The notes under the pieces: model-generated
What the model was told of the DNA's origin: nothing
The model's input: the letters and a program-made list of their open reading frames with translations, nothing else
The model's database searches: none
Made by a program: the position numbers and the translations under genes
In this document: one piece after another, positions 45,758-54,273 of the stretch
Layout of the letters: each line of letters starts with the position of its first letter
Position numbering within the stretch: position 1 is the first letter of the stretch
NCBI GenBank assembly: GCA_036382855.1
Contig: DASVPO010000002.1
Span: 124,001-188,000, forward strand
DNA from: DASVTR01 sp036382855
GTDB lineage: Bacteria > Acidobacteriota > Blastocatellia > Pyrinomonadales > Pyrinomonadaceae
Reading direction: 5' to 3'
DNA: 64,000 bases

Positions 45758-47236
45758 ATGAGACGCATGCTTCTGATAGCCGCGCTGGTTTTGAGCCTCG
45801 CGCCCGGCCGCGCCGCGCTCGCACAGCAGGCTGGCGATATTAAACAGACGACCGGGCGCATCGCCGGTTCTGTCTTCGTCGGCGGAAGTTCGATGGACTA
45901 TCTCAAGGTTCTTTCAGACCAGTTTGGCGGTCGTCTGACGGGTTCTGCTGCCTACAACGACTCTGCACAGTGGGCCGCCGCGCAGTTTCGCGCGATGGGC
46001 ATCAAAAACGTTAAGCTCGAAACCTTCACGATCACACACGGCTGGGAGCGCGGGCGTGCGACCGCCGCGATGCTCACGCCGCTCAAGCGCCCGCTCGCAC
46101 TCGAATCCTTAGGCTGGACGCCCTCGACTCCCGCAGGCGGCGTCAAGGGCAGAATCACACTGCTTGACGACGTTAGCCCTGACAAAATCAAGGAAAAGTC
46201 CAGAGAGATTAAAGGCCAGATTGTGATGCTCGATTTGAGCAAGCTCTTCGCGAAAGGCTTTGGTGAAGCCTTCGGCCCGTTCATGGCCTCCTTCCAGAGA
46301 TTGAAGGACGCCGGAGCGACCGCCGTGCTTCTTCCCGATAGCACTCCGAACAACGTGCTCAACGCCTTCAGTCCGCTCTGGGGAACGGAAGTTCCGGCTC
46401 TGCCCGTCGCGCAGGTCGGGCGCGAAGACGCGCAGTTTATCCAGCGTTACCTTGAAAGAAACACGGGGCGCAACGCGGAGAATCCTGTGACCGTTGAGTT
46501 TCAGTATGAGAATAAGGTGACTGGGCCAATGGAGGTCAGCAACGTCATCGCGGAGATTCCCGGGCGAGAGAAGCCGGACGAATGGGTTATCGTCGGCGCG
46601 CACCTTGATTCGTGGGACTACGGCACAGGCGCTCAGGACAACGGCACAGGCTGCGCGATGGTTCTGGAAGCAGCACGCGCTATCTCCGAGAGCGGGCGCG
46701 CACCGCGCCGGTCAATCAGGTTTGCGCTCTGGGGCGGCGAAGAGCAGGGCCTTCTGGGCTCGACTGCCTACGTGCGCGCCCACGCGGCCGAGTTAGCGAA
46801 ATGCGTCGCCGCACTCAACACGGACAACGGCGCAGGCCACCCGCGCGGATGGAAAGTCGAAGGCCGCACAGACCTGGCCCAGGCCCTGAAGCCCATCAGC
46901 GATTCACTGCTCCTCAACCTGAGCGGCAACGGCATCTCGCAGGAAACATCGTTCGATACGGACCACGGCCCTTTTATGCTCGAAGGCGTTCCCGCCCTGG
47001 ACCTCTGGGTTGATATGTCTAAATACAATGAGGTTCACCACAAATCGAGCGACACGGTTGACAAGGTTGACGCGCACAATCTTGCGGCAGGCTCGGCCAT
47101 CGTCGCCATCACGGCCTACGCCATCGCAGACAACCTGCGCCCGATTGCGCCGCGGCTCGACCGCCCCGCCGTCGGAGAAATCATCAAGAAAGCCAACCTT
47201 GAGAACTTCCTCAAAGAGATTGGCCTTTGGAAGTAG
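45758..47236 (+). CDS. Exported M28 family metallopeptidase
   Basis: A 492-residue protein with a signal peptide (LLIAALVLSLAPGRAALAQQ). A PA-like domain (about 130-240) is inserted before the catalytic domain. Zinc ligands are visible in VGAHLDSWDYGTG (His), GAQDNGTGC (Asp), GGEEQGLLGS (Glu) and later FDTDHGPFM and HHKSSDTVD (Asp/His). It resembles plasma glutamate carboxypeptidase/aminopeptidase members. Start ATG 45758 with AAGGAG. The TAG stop lies at the left end of a type B element. Confidence 0.92.
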   Translation: MRRMLLIAALVLSLAPGRAALAQQAGDIKQTTGRIAGSVFVGGSSMDYLKVLSDQFGGRLTGSAAYNDSAQWAAAQFRAMGIKNVKLETFTITHGWERGRATAAMLTPLKRPLALESLGWTPSTPAGGVKGRITLLDDVSPDKIKEKSREIKGQIVMLDLSKLFAKGFGEAFGPFMASFQRLKDAGATAVLLPDSTPNNVLNAFSPLWGTEVPALPVAQVGREDAQFIQRYLERNTGRNAENPVTVEFQYENKVTGPMEVSNVIAEIPGREKPDEWVIVGAHLDSWDYGTGAQDNGTGCAMVLEAARAISESGRAPRRSIRFALWGGEEQGLLGSTAYVRAHAAELAKCVAALNTDNGAGHPRGWKVEGRTDLAQALKPISDSLLLNLSGNGISQETSFDTDHGPFMLEGVPALDLWVDMSKYNEVHHKSSDTVDKVDAHNLAAGSAIVAITAYAIADNLRPIAPRLDRPAVGEIIKKANLENFLKEIGLWK

Positions 47237-47315
47237 GAACGCAGCAACGATGAACGATGAAGTAGAAGCACTTTGTTTGTCGTTCAGCGTTCATCGTTGC
47301 TGCGTTCATCGTTTG
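47237..47315. repeat. Type B heptamer element between the M28 and glycosyltransferase genes
   Basis: AACGCAGCAACGATGAACG (47238-47256) pairs perfectly with 47288-47306, giving 19 bp of stem. Extra GAACGAT words sit beside it. It starts 1 nt after the M28 stop and ends 3 nt before the next ATG. Confidence 0.85.
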
Positions 47316-47317
47316 AT

Positions 47318-48349
47318 ATGAGTTTCGACCCGCGCAATATCCTCGTCATAGACTTCGGCCAACTCGGCGACGTGGTGCTGAGCCTCCCCGCGCTGAGCGC
47401 GATTCGCCGTAAATTTCCGCACGCGCGAATCACGGTCGCAGTCGGCAAGCCTGGAGCACCCATCGTAGAGCTTTCTGGTTATGCTGACGCGACGATGGCT
47501 GTTGACCGCGTGAGCCTGCGCGATGGGCCAAAGCCGCTGGCGATTGTGAGAATCGCGCGCTTCGTCAAAGAGGTGCGGCGTGAGAAGTTTGACTTCATCA
47601 TTGACCTGCATAGCCTTTCGGAGACGAATCTGCTCGGTTTTCTTTCCGGCGCGCCGCACAGGCTTTACGCGCGAAGGCCGGGCCGCTCGCTCGATTATCT
47701 TTCCAATTTTCGCCCGCAGCCGCCCGTTGAGGACAATAGCCCTGCGAAGCACGCGATTGACCGTTATCTGGACGTGCTGATACCGCTCGGCATCAAGGAT
47801 GCGCCGCGCTTTCCGCGACTGCGCACACGCGCCGCCGACGATGCACACGTTGAGCAACTCTTGAGAAAAGAGGGTGCACATCAACAGACCATGCTCGTCG
47901 GACTTTTCCCCGGCGCGGGCCACCCCGGAAGGCGTTGGCCCTTAGAGCGCTTCGGTGAGTTGGCGGAGATGCTTGTGCGCAATGACGGAGTGCGGGTTAT
48001 CGCCTTCGCAGGGCCGGAGGAACGCTCGCTCGTTAAAGAGATGCGCGCAGTGCTTCCGCGTTCGACCGTCTTCTTCGACCGTCTGACGATTCCGCAACTG
48101 GCCGCTGCGCTCGTGCGCCTCTCCGTCTTCGTCACCAACGACACAGGCCCCATGCACATCGCGACCGCCGTCGGCACTTCGGTCGTCGCGCTTCTTGACC
48201 GCCCGACCCCCAACAGCTTTGTCCCCATCGAAGAGCGCCATCGCGTTATCTACAGCCAGACGATTAAAGAGTTGACGACCGATGAAGTCTATGCGGCAAC
48301 GCGTGCGCTGCTCGCCTCAAACCGCACGGAGTCGCTCTTTGCCAGTTGA
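47318..48349 (+). CDS. Glycosyltransferase family 9 (heptosyltransferase-like)
   Basis: 343 residues from ATG 47318 (the upstream open frame is only the stop-free arm of the repeat element). The N-terminus ILVIDFGQLGDVVLSLPALS is the GT9 signature. A second motif FPGAGHPGRRWPLERF begins the C-lobe, followed by VTNDTGPMHIATAVGT with the nucleotide-sugar-binding segment. GT9 proteins add heptose or related sugars to LPS core; the acceptor is unknown. Confidence 0.9.
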   Translation: MSFDPRNILVIDFGQLGDVVLSLPALSAIRRKFPHARITVAVGKPGAPIVELSGYADATMAVDRVSLRDGPKPLAIVRIARFVKEVRREKFDFIIDLHSLSETNLLGFLSGAPHRLYARRPGRSLDYLSNFRPQPPVEDNSPAKHAIDRYLDVLIPLGIKDAPRFPRLRTRAADDAHVEQLLRKEGAHQQTMLVGLFPGAGHPGRRWPLERFGELAEMLVRNDGVRVIAFAGPEERSLVKEMRAVLPRSTVFFDRLTIPQLAAALVRLSVFVTNDTGPMHIATAVGTSVVALLDRPTPNSFVPIEERHRVIYSQTIKELTTDEVYAATRALLASNRTESLFAS

Positions 48350-48373
48350 TTAGCAAGCAAGACACACCACACA

Positions 48374-50062
48374 ATGAACAACACAGAACACAGGCGTCCT
48401 CTTTTGCCGGTCGCCCTCTGCGCCACACTCCTTTTCACGCTCGCCTTCGCCGTCGCCCGCCCAGTGCTTTATTCGAGCGCGCAAACAGCCTCTCCAGCCA
48501 GAGAGCGTAAAGCCGCTGATAAAGAGAAAAGAGAGACTACTGAGAGCAAGCAAACTAATACGAGCGCGAAGCCTGCTGCGGCTGCGCCGGCAACTGCCGC
48601 GTCAGTTGTTGACACATCGCCTGCCGCCCTTGAGTTAGCGCGGCAAATAGACAGAGAGCTTGATGCGGGCGAGTTTGCGGGTGCGCGCTGGGGCGTCTTC
48701 GTCATCAGCCTGCGCGACGGGCGCGTGCTCTACGCGCGCAACGCAGACCAGCCCGTTACTCCCGCCTCGAACATGAAAGTCTACACGACGGCAGTCGCCC
48801 TTGACCTGCTCGGCGCGGATTATCGCTGGCGAACTTCAGTCTATTCGGCCGCGCCGCCCGATGCGAGCGGCCTAATTTCCGGCGACCTGGTGCTCTACGG
48901 GCGCGGTGCGCCAGACTTCTCTTCCGAAAAGACGAAGGACGCTCCAGCCTCAATGGCCCAACTGGCAGACGCTCTCTATCGTCGCGGCGTCAGGCGCGTG
49001 CGCGGGCGCATCATCGGCGACGAGAGCTACTTTCGCGGCGAGCCGCTTGGCGATGGCTGGCTCTGGAACGACGTTCAGTGGTACTTCGGCGCTGAAGTAA
49101 GCGCGCTGACAGTTAACAGTAACGAAGTGACCGTCGTCATCAGGCCCACGAGTAAGGCCGGCGCGGCCAACAGCATCAAGCTCGAACCTGAGACCGATTA
49201 CGTTCGCATCAAGGATGAGACAAACGTCGTGGAGAGCGGACAGCCTGCCACGCTCGGCATTACGCGCGGCCTCTCCGACAATGACGTACGCGTGTGGGGA
49301 GATTTTCCGGCGGGCAGCCGCGGCTTGAGCGTGCGCCTCTCCATACACCGTCCCGCGCTCTGGGCCGCTACCCTTTTTCGCCGTCTGCTCGCGGAGCGCG
49401 GCATCACAATCGAAGGCGAGACAGACGTTCGAGACGCGCGCTCTCAAACGGAGAAGGACGGCTTTGCGCCGGAGCGTGCCGTAGAGTTGGCCTCCGTCAA
49501 CAGCAAATCCCTGGGAGAGATTGCGCGCTCGACAAATAAGGAGAGCATCAATTTGAGTGCGGAATTAATCCTGCGCACGCTCGGCAAAGAACGCGGCGCG
49601 ACTGCGCCAGACCCCGACTCGAAACGTATGCGTGAGCGTGGAGACGACCAAGCGGGCCTCGCCGTCGTCCGCCGCTGGCTGGAAGAAGCTGGCATCGCGA
49701 CCACAAATCTTGCGCTTCACGACGGCTCCGGCCTCTCGCGCCTTGACCTTGTGACGCCGGAAGCGACCACCCGCTTGCTCGCTGCCATCACGCGGCGGCC
49801 TGCGGCAGGCGTTTTCCGTGAATCGCTGCCCATCGCCGGACGCGACGGCACGCTGAAGTTTCGCCTCCGCTCGGCTGCCGCCAGCCGCGTCTTCGCCAAA
49901 ACCGGCACGCTCTCCTACATCAACTCTTTATCCGGCTACGCCGTCACCGCCGATGATGAAACCCTCGCTTTTTCAATCATTTGCAACAACGAAACGGCGG
50001 AAGGCAGAGCCACGCGCCCGATTGACGCTATTGCGACCCTGCTCGCAGGCTACAGCAAGTGA
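48374..50062 (+). CDS. dacB: D-alanyl-D-alanine carboxypeptidase/endopeptidase (PBP4, S13)
   Basis: 562 residues, with a signal/anchor (LPVALCATLLFTLAFAVA, about 10-27) and an Ala/Lys/Thr-rich linker. Catalytic SxxK is in PASNMKVYTT, SxN in SINLSAELILR and KTG in FAKTGTLSY. The middle inserted domain of S13 enzymes is present. It trims or cleaves peptidoglycan cross-links in the periplasm. The gene name is by family similarity. Confidence 0.9.
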   Translation: MNNTEHRRPLLPVALCATLLFTLAFAVARPVLYSSAQTASPARERKAADKEKRETTESKQTNTSAKPAAAAPATAASVVDTSPAALELARQIDRELDAGEFAGARWGVFVISLRDGRVLYARNADQPVTPASNMKVYTTAVALDLLGADYRWRTSVYSAAPPDASGLISGDLVLYGRGAPDFSSEKTKDAPASMAQLADALYRRGVRRVRGRIIGDESYFRGEPLGDGWLWNDVQWYFGAEVSALTVNSNEVTVVIRPTSKAGAANSIKLEPETDYVRIKDETNVVESGQPATLGITRGLSDNDVRVWGDFPAGSRGLSVRLSIHRPALWAATLFRRLLAERGITIEGETDVRDARSQTEKDGFAPERAVELASVNSKSLGEIARSTNKESINLSAELILRTLGKERGATAPDPDSKRMRERGDDQAGLAVVRRWLEEAGIATTNLALHDGSGLSRLDLVTPEATTRLLAAITRRPAAGVFRESLPIAGRDGTLKFRLRSAAASRVFAKTGTLSYINSLSGYAVTADDETLAFSIICNNETAEGRATRPIDAIATLLAGYSK

Positions 50063-50110
50063 TAGCTCATATTCCTCAACTCCGCCTTTGTAGTTTTTCT
50101 TTGTTTGCTA

Positions 50111-50139
50111 TAGACAAACTATGTTGGCCCGTGTAATAT
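50111..50139 (+). promoter_or_regulatory. Candidate promoter of the TonB-like gene
   Basis: TAGACA (50111-50116), 17-nt spacer and TAATAT (50134-50139). A transcript would begin about 7 nt on, at the foot of the 12-bp hairpin at 50142-50170. Confidence 0.45.
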
Positions 50140-50141
50140 AA

Positions 50142-50170
50142 AGCCACTGCCGGGTCAGCCGGTAGTGGCT
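50142..50170 (+). other. 12-bp stem-loop near the predicted transcript start
   Basis: AGCCACTGCCGG (50142-50153) pairs with CCGGTAGTGGCT (50159-50170), one G-U pair, loop GTCAG. No U-tract follows on the plus strand. It could stabilise the 5' end of the TonB-like mRNA or terminate dacB on its own. Confidence 0.5.
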
Positions 50171-50387
50171 CTCGCCTCATTCTGGTCTGGACGCGCGCTG
50201 GAAGGGACCCGCGCACGCGCTGTTTGCTTACCTTTTGGCCGTTTTGCGGCAGAATCATCCGAACTCTGAGCAGACAGTCGAGCCTTTGCGAACCCTTTTG
50301 AGGTGTAAGCCAAAGCACCTTGCCTCGCCCGCACTTGCCCACAATTCAAGGGCTGCTCACAAAATCGAAATTCAGGAGCTAAAGCCT

Positions 50388-51524
50388 ATGTTGAAGCGAA
50401 TAAACCTAACCCTGACAATGATGCTGGTCGTCGTTTCCGGCAGTTCGTCCGTCTTTGCGTCCGAGCGCTTGTCTTTCCCGTCAAACGCCTTGAGCGTCTC
50501 CCTTTTTAACCTGACGACGGAGACGGACAGAGACAGAGACGGACTGGCTGGCCCCGTGCGTCGTGTGCGCACGGAAACGGCGAAACTCTCGAACAAGGGC
50601 GGCAAGCTCGTCGAAGGCCCGCGCACGGCTCTCGAAACAGCCTCTTACGACATCAAGGGCAGCAAGACGGAGAACGCTTACTTCCCCGTTTCCGGGGCAA
50701 CGTTGACGGGCAAGGAAGTCTACAAGTACGACGACAAGGGCAACATCATCGAGATGACTTTGCAGGATGCGAGCGGCACGTTGCTCAGCAAAGAAGTCTA
50801 CACCTACGAGTTTGACAACTTCGGCAACTGGACGAAGATGACGACCAGCGTCGCCGTCATCGAAGGCGGCAAGATTAATTTCGAGCCGACCGAAATCACA
50901 TACCGCACCATCACCTACTACTTGGACGAAGCGACCCTCGCGAAGCTCAGCCAGCCGGCGGCCGCAACGCCGAAGCCATCGCCCGCGGCCGTCAATGTTC
51001 CTGTGCCGAGCGGCGCAGCTTTCAGTTCTTTAACCGCGCCGAGCGTTGCCGCCGTCAACAACACGGCCACAAGCAGGCCCGCGACGGGCACAGTTGATTC
51101 CGCTTTGATGTCTTCAGCCCCGCCTCCTACGGCAACCGGCAGCGCAACAATGGTCAAGACCAGCGCGGCAGCGCCGGAAACTAAGCCTAAGACGGAGGCC
51201 GAAGCAGCGCCTAGACAGGCTGTCGTCAAACCGCCTGTGAAGCCCATCTCGGGCGGCGTGCTCAACGGAAAAGCGACGAGCCTGCCCGTCCCCATCTATC
51301 CGACTGCGGCCAGAAACGCACGCGCTTCGGGTCAGGTGGCAGTAGAAGTTGTGATTGACGGCTCTGGGAAAGTGATCTCCGCTAAGGCCATGAGCGGCCA
51401 CGCGCTCTTGCAGCAGGCGGCCGTGCAGGCGGCGCAGCAGGCGCGTTTTACGCCGACGCTGCTCTCAGGCCAGCCCGTGAAAATCTCCGGCATCATCAAC
51501 TACAACTTCTCGCTTCAGCAATAA
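50388..51524 (+). CDS. Exported TonB C-terminal-domain protein
   Basis: 378 residues from ATG 50388 (CAGGAG at 50373-50378). The N-terminal hydrophobic segment (MMLVVVSGSSSVFA) resembles a cleaved signal peptide rather than the TonB anchor helix. A central RHS/YD-like region (VYKYDDKGNIIEM, YTYEFDNFGNWTKM) is followed by a Pro/Ala-rich linker and a C-terminal TonB domain (PIYPTAARNARASGQVAVEV, ending GIINYNFSLQQ). Without exbBD nearby or an anchor it may be a periplasmic adaptor rather than an energy transducer. Confidence 0.85.
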   Translation: MLKRINLTLTMMLVVVSGSSSVFASERLSFPSNALSVSLFNLTTETDRDRDGLAGPVRRVRTETAKLSNKGGKLVEGPRTALETASYDIKGSKTENAYFPVSGATLTGKEVYKYDDKGNIIEMTLQDASGTLLSKEVYTYEFDNFGNWTKMTTSVAVIEGGKINFEPTEITYRTITYYLDEATLAKLSQPAAATPKPSPAAVNVPVPSGAAFSSLTAPSVAAVNNTATSRPATGTVDSALMSSAPPPTATGSATMVKTSAAAPETKPKTEAEAAPRQAVVKPPVKPISGGVLNGKATSLPVPIYPTAARNARASGQVAVEVVIDGSGKVISAKAMSGHALLQQAAVQAAQQARFTPTLLSGQPVKISGIINYNFSLQQ

Positions 51525-51587
51525 CGCGAGAAGCGCGAACCGCTACCTTAAACACAAATCTTCGCTCCAACTTTAGAGGTTTAGCAT

Positions 51588-52631
51588 ATGGCATTGACTG
51601 GACAGCTCAGCGACCTTTCCCTGACCGAACTAATAGAGTTTTTCTGCAACCAGCGCAAGACCGGCAGGCTCAAGGTTGCGTACACGCCCGCGCCCGGCTT
51701 CTTCTACTTTCAGAGCGGCGATCTGGTTGACGCTAAAATCGGAGTGCTGAACGGCGTTGACGCCGTCTATTACGCGCTGACGCTGCACAACGCTTCCTTC
51801 AAATTCAGTCCTTCCTTTACGGCGACGCGACGCACCATTCATCAACCGTGGGCGCAGGTCGCGCTCGAAGGCTTGCGCCGTCTGGACGAAGGCATTAAGC
51901 CGGAAGAGGCTTTCGTTGACGGAGACCTCTCGTATCTCAGCGAGCCGGAATTTGCAGACGACCATGCAGACGACCTCGGCGAAGAACTCACGCCCGCCAT
52001 TAAGTCTGCCAAAAAGAGTATGCCCGCCAGCCCGCTCTCGATGACGGTTGAGGGCGCAGCCGAAAAGGGCAGGAGCAAGTCGCTTGTTTATGCTGCGGTG
52101 GCGGCAGCAGTCGTGCTCATCGTTGCGGCGATAGGAGTCCCTGCGGGCTGGTACAGCCGTAAAGCCGCTCCCGTTGCAACGACGCAAGCAGCTCCGCCAG
52201 CGCCGAAGGCGGAAGAGACAGCACCCGTGGCCGACGCTAACACTTCAGGTGATTTAACTTCAGGACAGGCCGAACAACCTGCGGCCGAAGCAGCGATGCC
52301 GAACAGTGGTGCGAGCGAGGCGGCGGCCTTGGCCGCGCGCCGTGAGCGCGAAGCGAGAGAGCGTATGAGGTTGGCCGCCGAGAAGGCAAACGCGATGGCG
52401 AGGGCGCAGGACGGCGCTGCACCGGCTGCTAACACGGGCACGGATGCTGCCAAAAAACCTGAAGCGCAGAAGCCTGGCCCAAGGATGGTTTCCGTGCAGG
52501 TCACTTACGACGAAGCGGGCCGTGTGACGGCGGCTTCGGGTGGCGACAGCAACGCGCTGCGCATCGCTCGCCAGAAGCGTTTTCCCGCAGGCAAAGCCGG
52601 CTCGACGACCGTCACGATTCCGATTAACTAA
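51588..52631 (+). CDS. DUF4388 (PATAN) protein with membrane anchor and TonB-like tail
   Basis: A 347-residue protein. DUF4388 (about 3-100; LTGQLSDLSLTELIEFF, TGRLKV) is followed by a linker, a membrane helix (AAVAAAVVLIVAAIGVPAGW, about 166-185) and a low-complexity Ala/Glu region. The C-terminal ~55 residues (PRMVSVQVTYDEAGRVTAAS) resemble the TonB C-domain strand order. Such domains are thought to bind other proteins. It lies 63 nt after the TonB-like gene and may share its transcript. Confidence 0.75.
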   Translation: MALTGQLSDLSLTELIEFFCNQRKTGRLKVAYTPAPGFFYFQSGDLVDAKIGVLNGVDAVYYALTLHNASFKFSPSFTATRRTIHQPWAQVALEGLRRLDEGIKPEEAFVDGDLSYLSEPEFADDHADDLGEELTPAIKSAKKSMPASPLSMTVEGAAEKGRSKSLVYAAVAAAVVLIVAAIGVPAGWYSRKAAPVATTQAAPPAPKAEETAPVADANTSGDLTSGQAEQPAAEAAMPNSGASEAAALAARREREARERMRLAAEKANAMARAQDGAAPAANTGTDAAKKPEAQKPGPRMVSVQVTYDEAGRVTAASGGDSNALRIARQKRFPAGKAGSTTVTIPIN

Positions 52632-52691
52632 GGATTCCCGGCCGTCGTCATTAACGGCGCGGGCCTCTTAAAGCGTTAGGGTTCAAAACAG

Positions 52692-52853
52692 ATGAGCAAG
52701 CCTTTTCTCGGTTTCGCGTTAGCGTTTTCTATCTTCACTTTGTGGCTGAACATGACGGCTGCGAAAATGAATCCTGCCATCATTATCCTCTGGCTGTTAA
52801 TCGGAGGAGCATCTGCCTACAAGCTCTTCAAAAAATCTTCGCGCGCTTCCTGA
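52692..52853 (+). CDS. Small 53-residue two-helix membrane protein
   Basis: Not obvious from long reading frames. ATG 52692 to TGA 52851-52853 gives MSKPFLGFALAFSIFTLWLN and on. It has two hydrophobic segments (about 5-20 and 28-44) with a basic C-terminus (KLFKKSSRAS), typical of a small inner-membrane protein. No strong RBS, so coding is likely but not certain. Function unknown. Confidence 0.55.
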   Translation: MSKPFLGFALAFSIFTLWLNMTAAKMNPAIIILWLLIGGASAYKLFKKSSRAS

Positions 52854-52932
52854 CAACACAAAAACTCTGTGCTGCTTTCAGCGTACGCGCAACGGAAGCA
52901 AACAGCTTACTCTCCCCCGTGCGGCGGTCTCT

Positions 52933-54183
52933 TTAGAAAGGGCCGCCGCTTTTTGATTCTTCGGAGATGCCTGCAAGGCCGAGCAAGACGAGCAGAGCGC
53001 GTTTGAGGCCGATGTCGCGACCGCGCGGGTCAAACCATTCCTGAAGGGTGTGTGAATTGCCGGACGCGCCGCCCGTGCCGAGCGTGATGGCGGGAATTTT
53101 CAGCGAGATGGCGATGTTGGAATCGGTGGAAGAACGGTCAAGGCGCGGGCGATAGCCGAAGTATCGTGTCGCCTCTTCGGCGATGCGGACGATTGGAGCA
53201 TCCGCCGGCGTTTCGCCGCTCGGACGCTCTCCGATTAGCTTCAAGTCAAGCTCAAGCGGCGAATCACCGGGACGCCGCGTTGCGTTCTCATCGTCTGCGG
53301 CCTCGCGCACCGCGCGCCTGAAGAAAGCATCAAGACGCTGAAGCTCAGGCGCGGAGGCGGAGCGCAAATCAACATCCATCGTGGCCTCGCGCGGAATGAC
53401 GTTGATGCCCTCGCCGCCTTCTATGCGCCCGACGTTGAAGGTCGTGCGCGGGTTGGCGGGAGCAGGGTACGAGCTGAGGCGTGCGATCGCACGGCCCAGA
53501 GCGTGCACGGGATTGACCACCCCGAAATCGCCCCACGAGTGGCCGCCAGCGCCTCTCAGCCTGACGCGATAACGATGCGAGCCGAGCGCCGCATGCGTAA
53601 TGCGCTCCACGCCCGGCCCGTCAAAACTGATAAAGGCGTCAACGCGATTAGCCCACTCTCCCTGCGTTAAAAGATAACGCGCCCCACGCAAATTTCCCTC
53701 GCCTTCCTCGCCGACTGTGCCGACGAAAAGGAGCGAGCCTTCCGTCTCAATGCGACAGGTTTCCAGCGCGCGCAGGAGCGCGACGAGCGCAGCGAGTCCG
53801 CAGCCGTCGTCGGCGATGCCGGGCGCAAGCAGCCGGTTCTGCTCGCGACGGACTGTAAAATCCGTGCCCGCCGGAAAAACCGTGTCCAGATGGGCGCTCG
53901 CGACGACGAGCGGCGAAAGATTCCTGCCGCGACGCAACGCAACGCAGTTGCCTTCACCGTCAACATGCGCCTCGTTCAATCCGAGCGCGCGAAATTTTTC
54001 AGTTAAGTAAGCAGCCCTTTCAGCCTCACCGAAAGGCGGCGCGGGGATAGAGCAAATGGCCGCCTGCTCATCCGTAATCTCGGCCGCGCGCGCTTCAAAA
54101 AACTGCAACGCCTCGCGCACGCGCGCAGACTGAACCAGCCCCTTGATGATTTGCTCGGCGGAGAGCGTCAGGGATGAAGACAT
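52933..54183 (-). CDS. M20 family metallopeptidase
   Basis: A 416-residue cytoplasmic enzyme of the M20/M25/M40 family, nearest in look to tripeptidase PepT or aminoacylase-like members. Metal ligands in ASAHLDTVFPAG, IADDGCG and TVGEEGEGN, with a dimerisation domain (about 200-310, GSHRYRVRLRGAGGHSWGDF). No signal peptide. Start at ATG 54183, directly behind a type A element; the LeuA-like gene is upstream on the same strand. Confidence 0.88.
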   Translation of the reverse strand: MSSSLTLSAEQIIKGLVQSARVREALQFFEARAAEITDEQAAICSIPAPPFGEAERAAYLTEKFRALGLNEAHVDGEGNCVALRRGRNLSPLVVASAHLDTVFPAGTDFTVRREQNRLLAPGIADDGCGLAALVALLRALETCRIETEGSLLFVGTVGEEGEGNLRGARYLLTQGEWANRVDAFISFDGPGVERITHAALGSHRYRVRLRGAGGHSWGDFGVVNPVHALGRAIARLSSYPAPANPRTTFNVGRIEGGEGINVIPREATMDVDLRSASAPELQRLDAFFRRAVREAADDENATRRPGDSPLELDLKLIGERPSGETPADAPIVRIAEEATRYFGYRPRLDRSSTDSNIAISLKIPAITLGTGGASGNSHTLQEWFDPRGRDIGLKRALLVLLGLAGISEESKSGGPF

Positions 54184-54186
54184 AAA

Positions 54187-54272
54187 GAAAGTGATGAGTG
54201 ATGAGTAATGAGTAATGAATGATAAGAAATTTGCTTTAACTCATCACTCATCACTCATTACTCATCACTGTT
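54187..54272. repeat. Type A heptamer element between the LeuA-like and M20 genes
   Basis: Left arm about 54187-54222 and right arm about 54237-54272, both composed of T[GA]ATGAG words. The right arm reaches to one base before the LeuA-like stop codon (54274); the left arm ends four bases from the M20 start. Confidence 0.85.
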
Positions 54273-54273
54273 C

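Larger units (their letters stand above)
50063..50387. other. Intergenic region with promoter and hairpin before the TonB-like gene
   Basis: 325 nt between dacB and the TonB-like gene. Besides the candidate promoter and the stem-loop listed separately I see no gene. The long leader (about 240 nt from the predicted start to the ATG) is unexplained. Confidence 0.5.
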
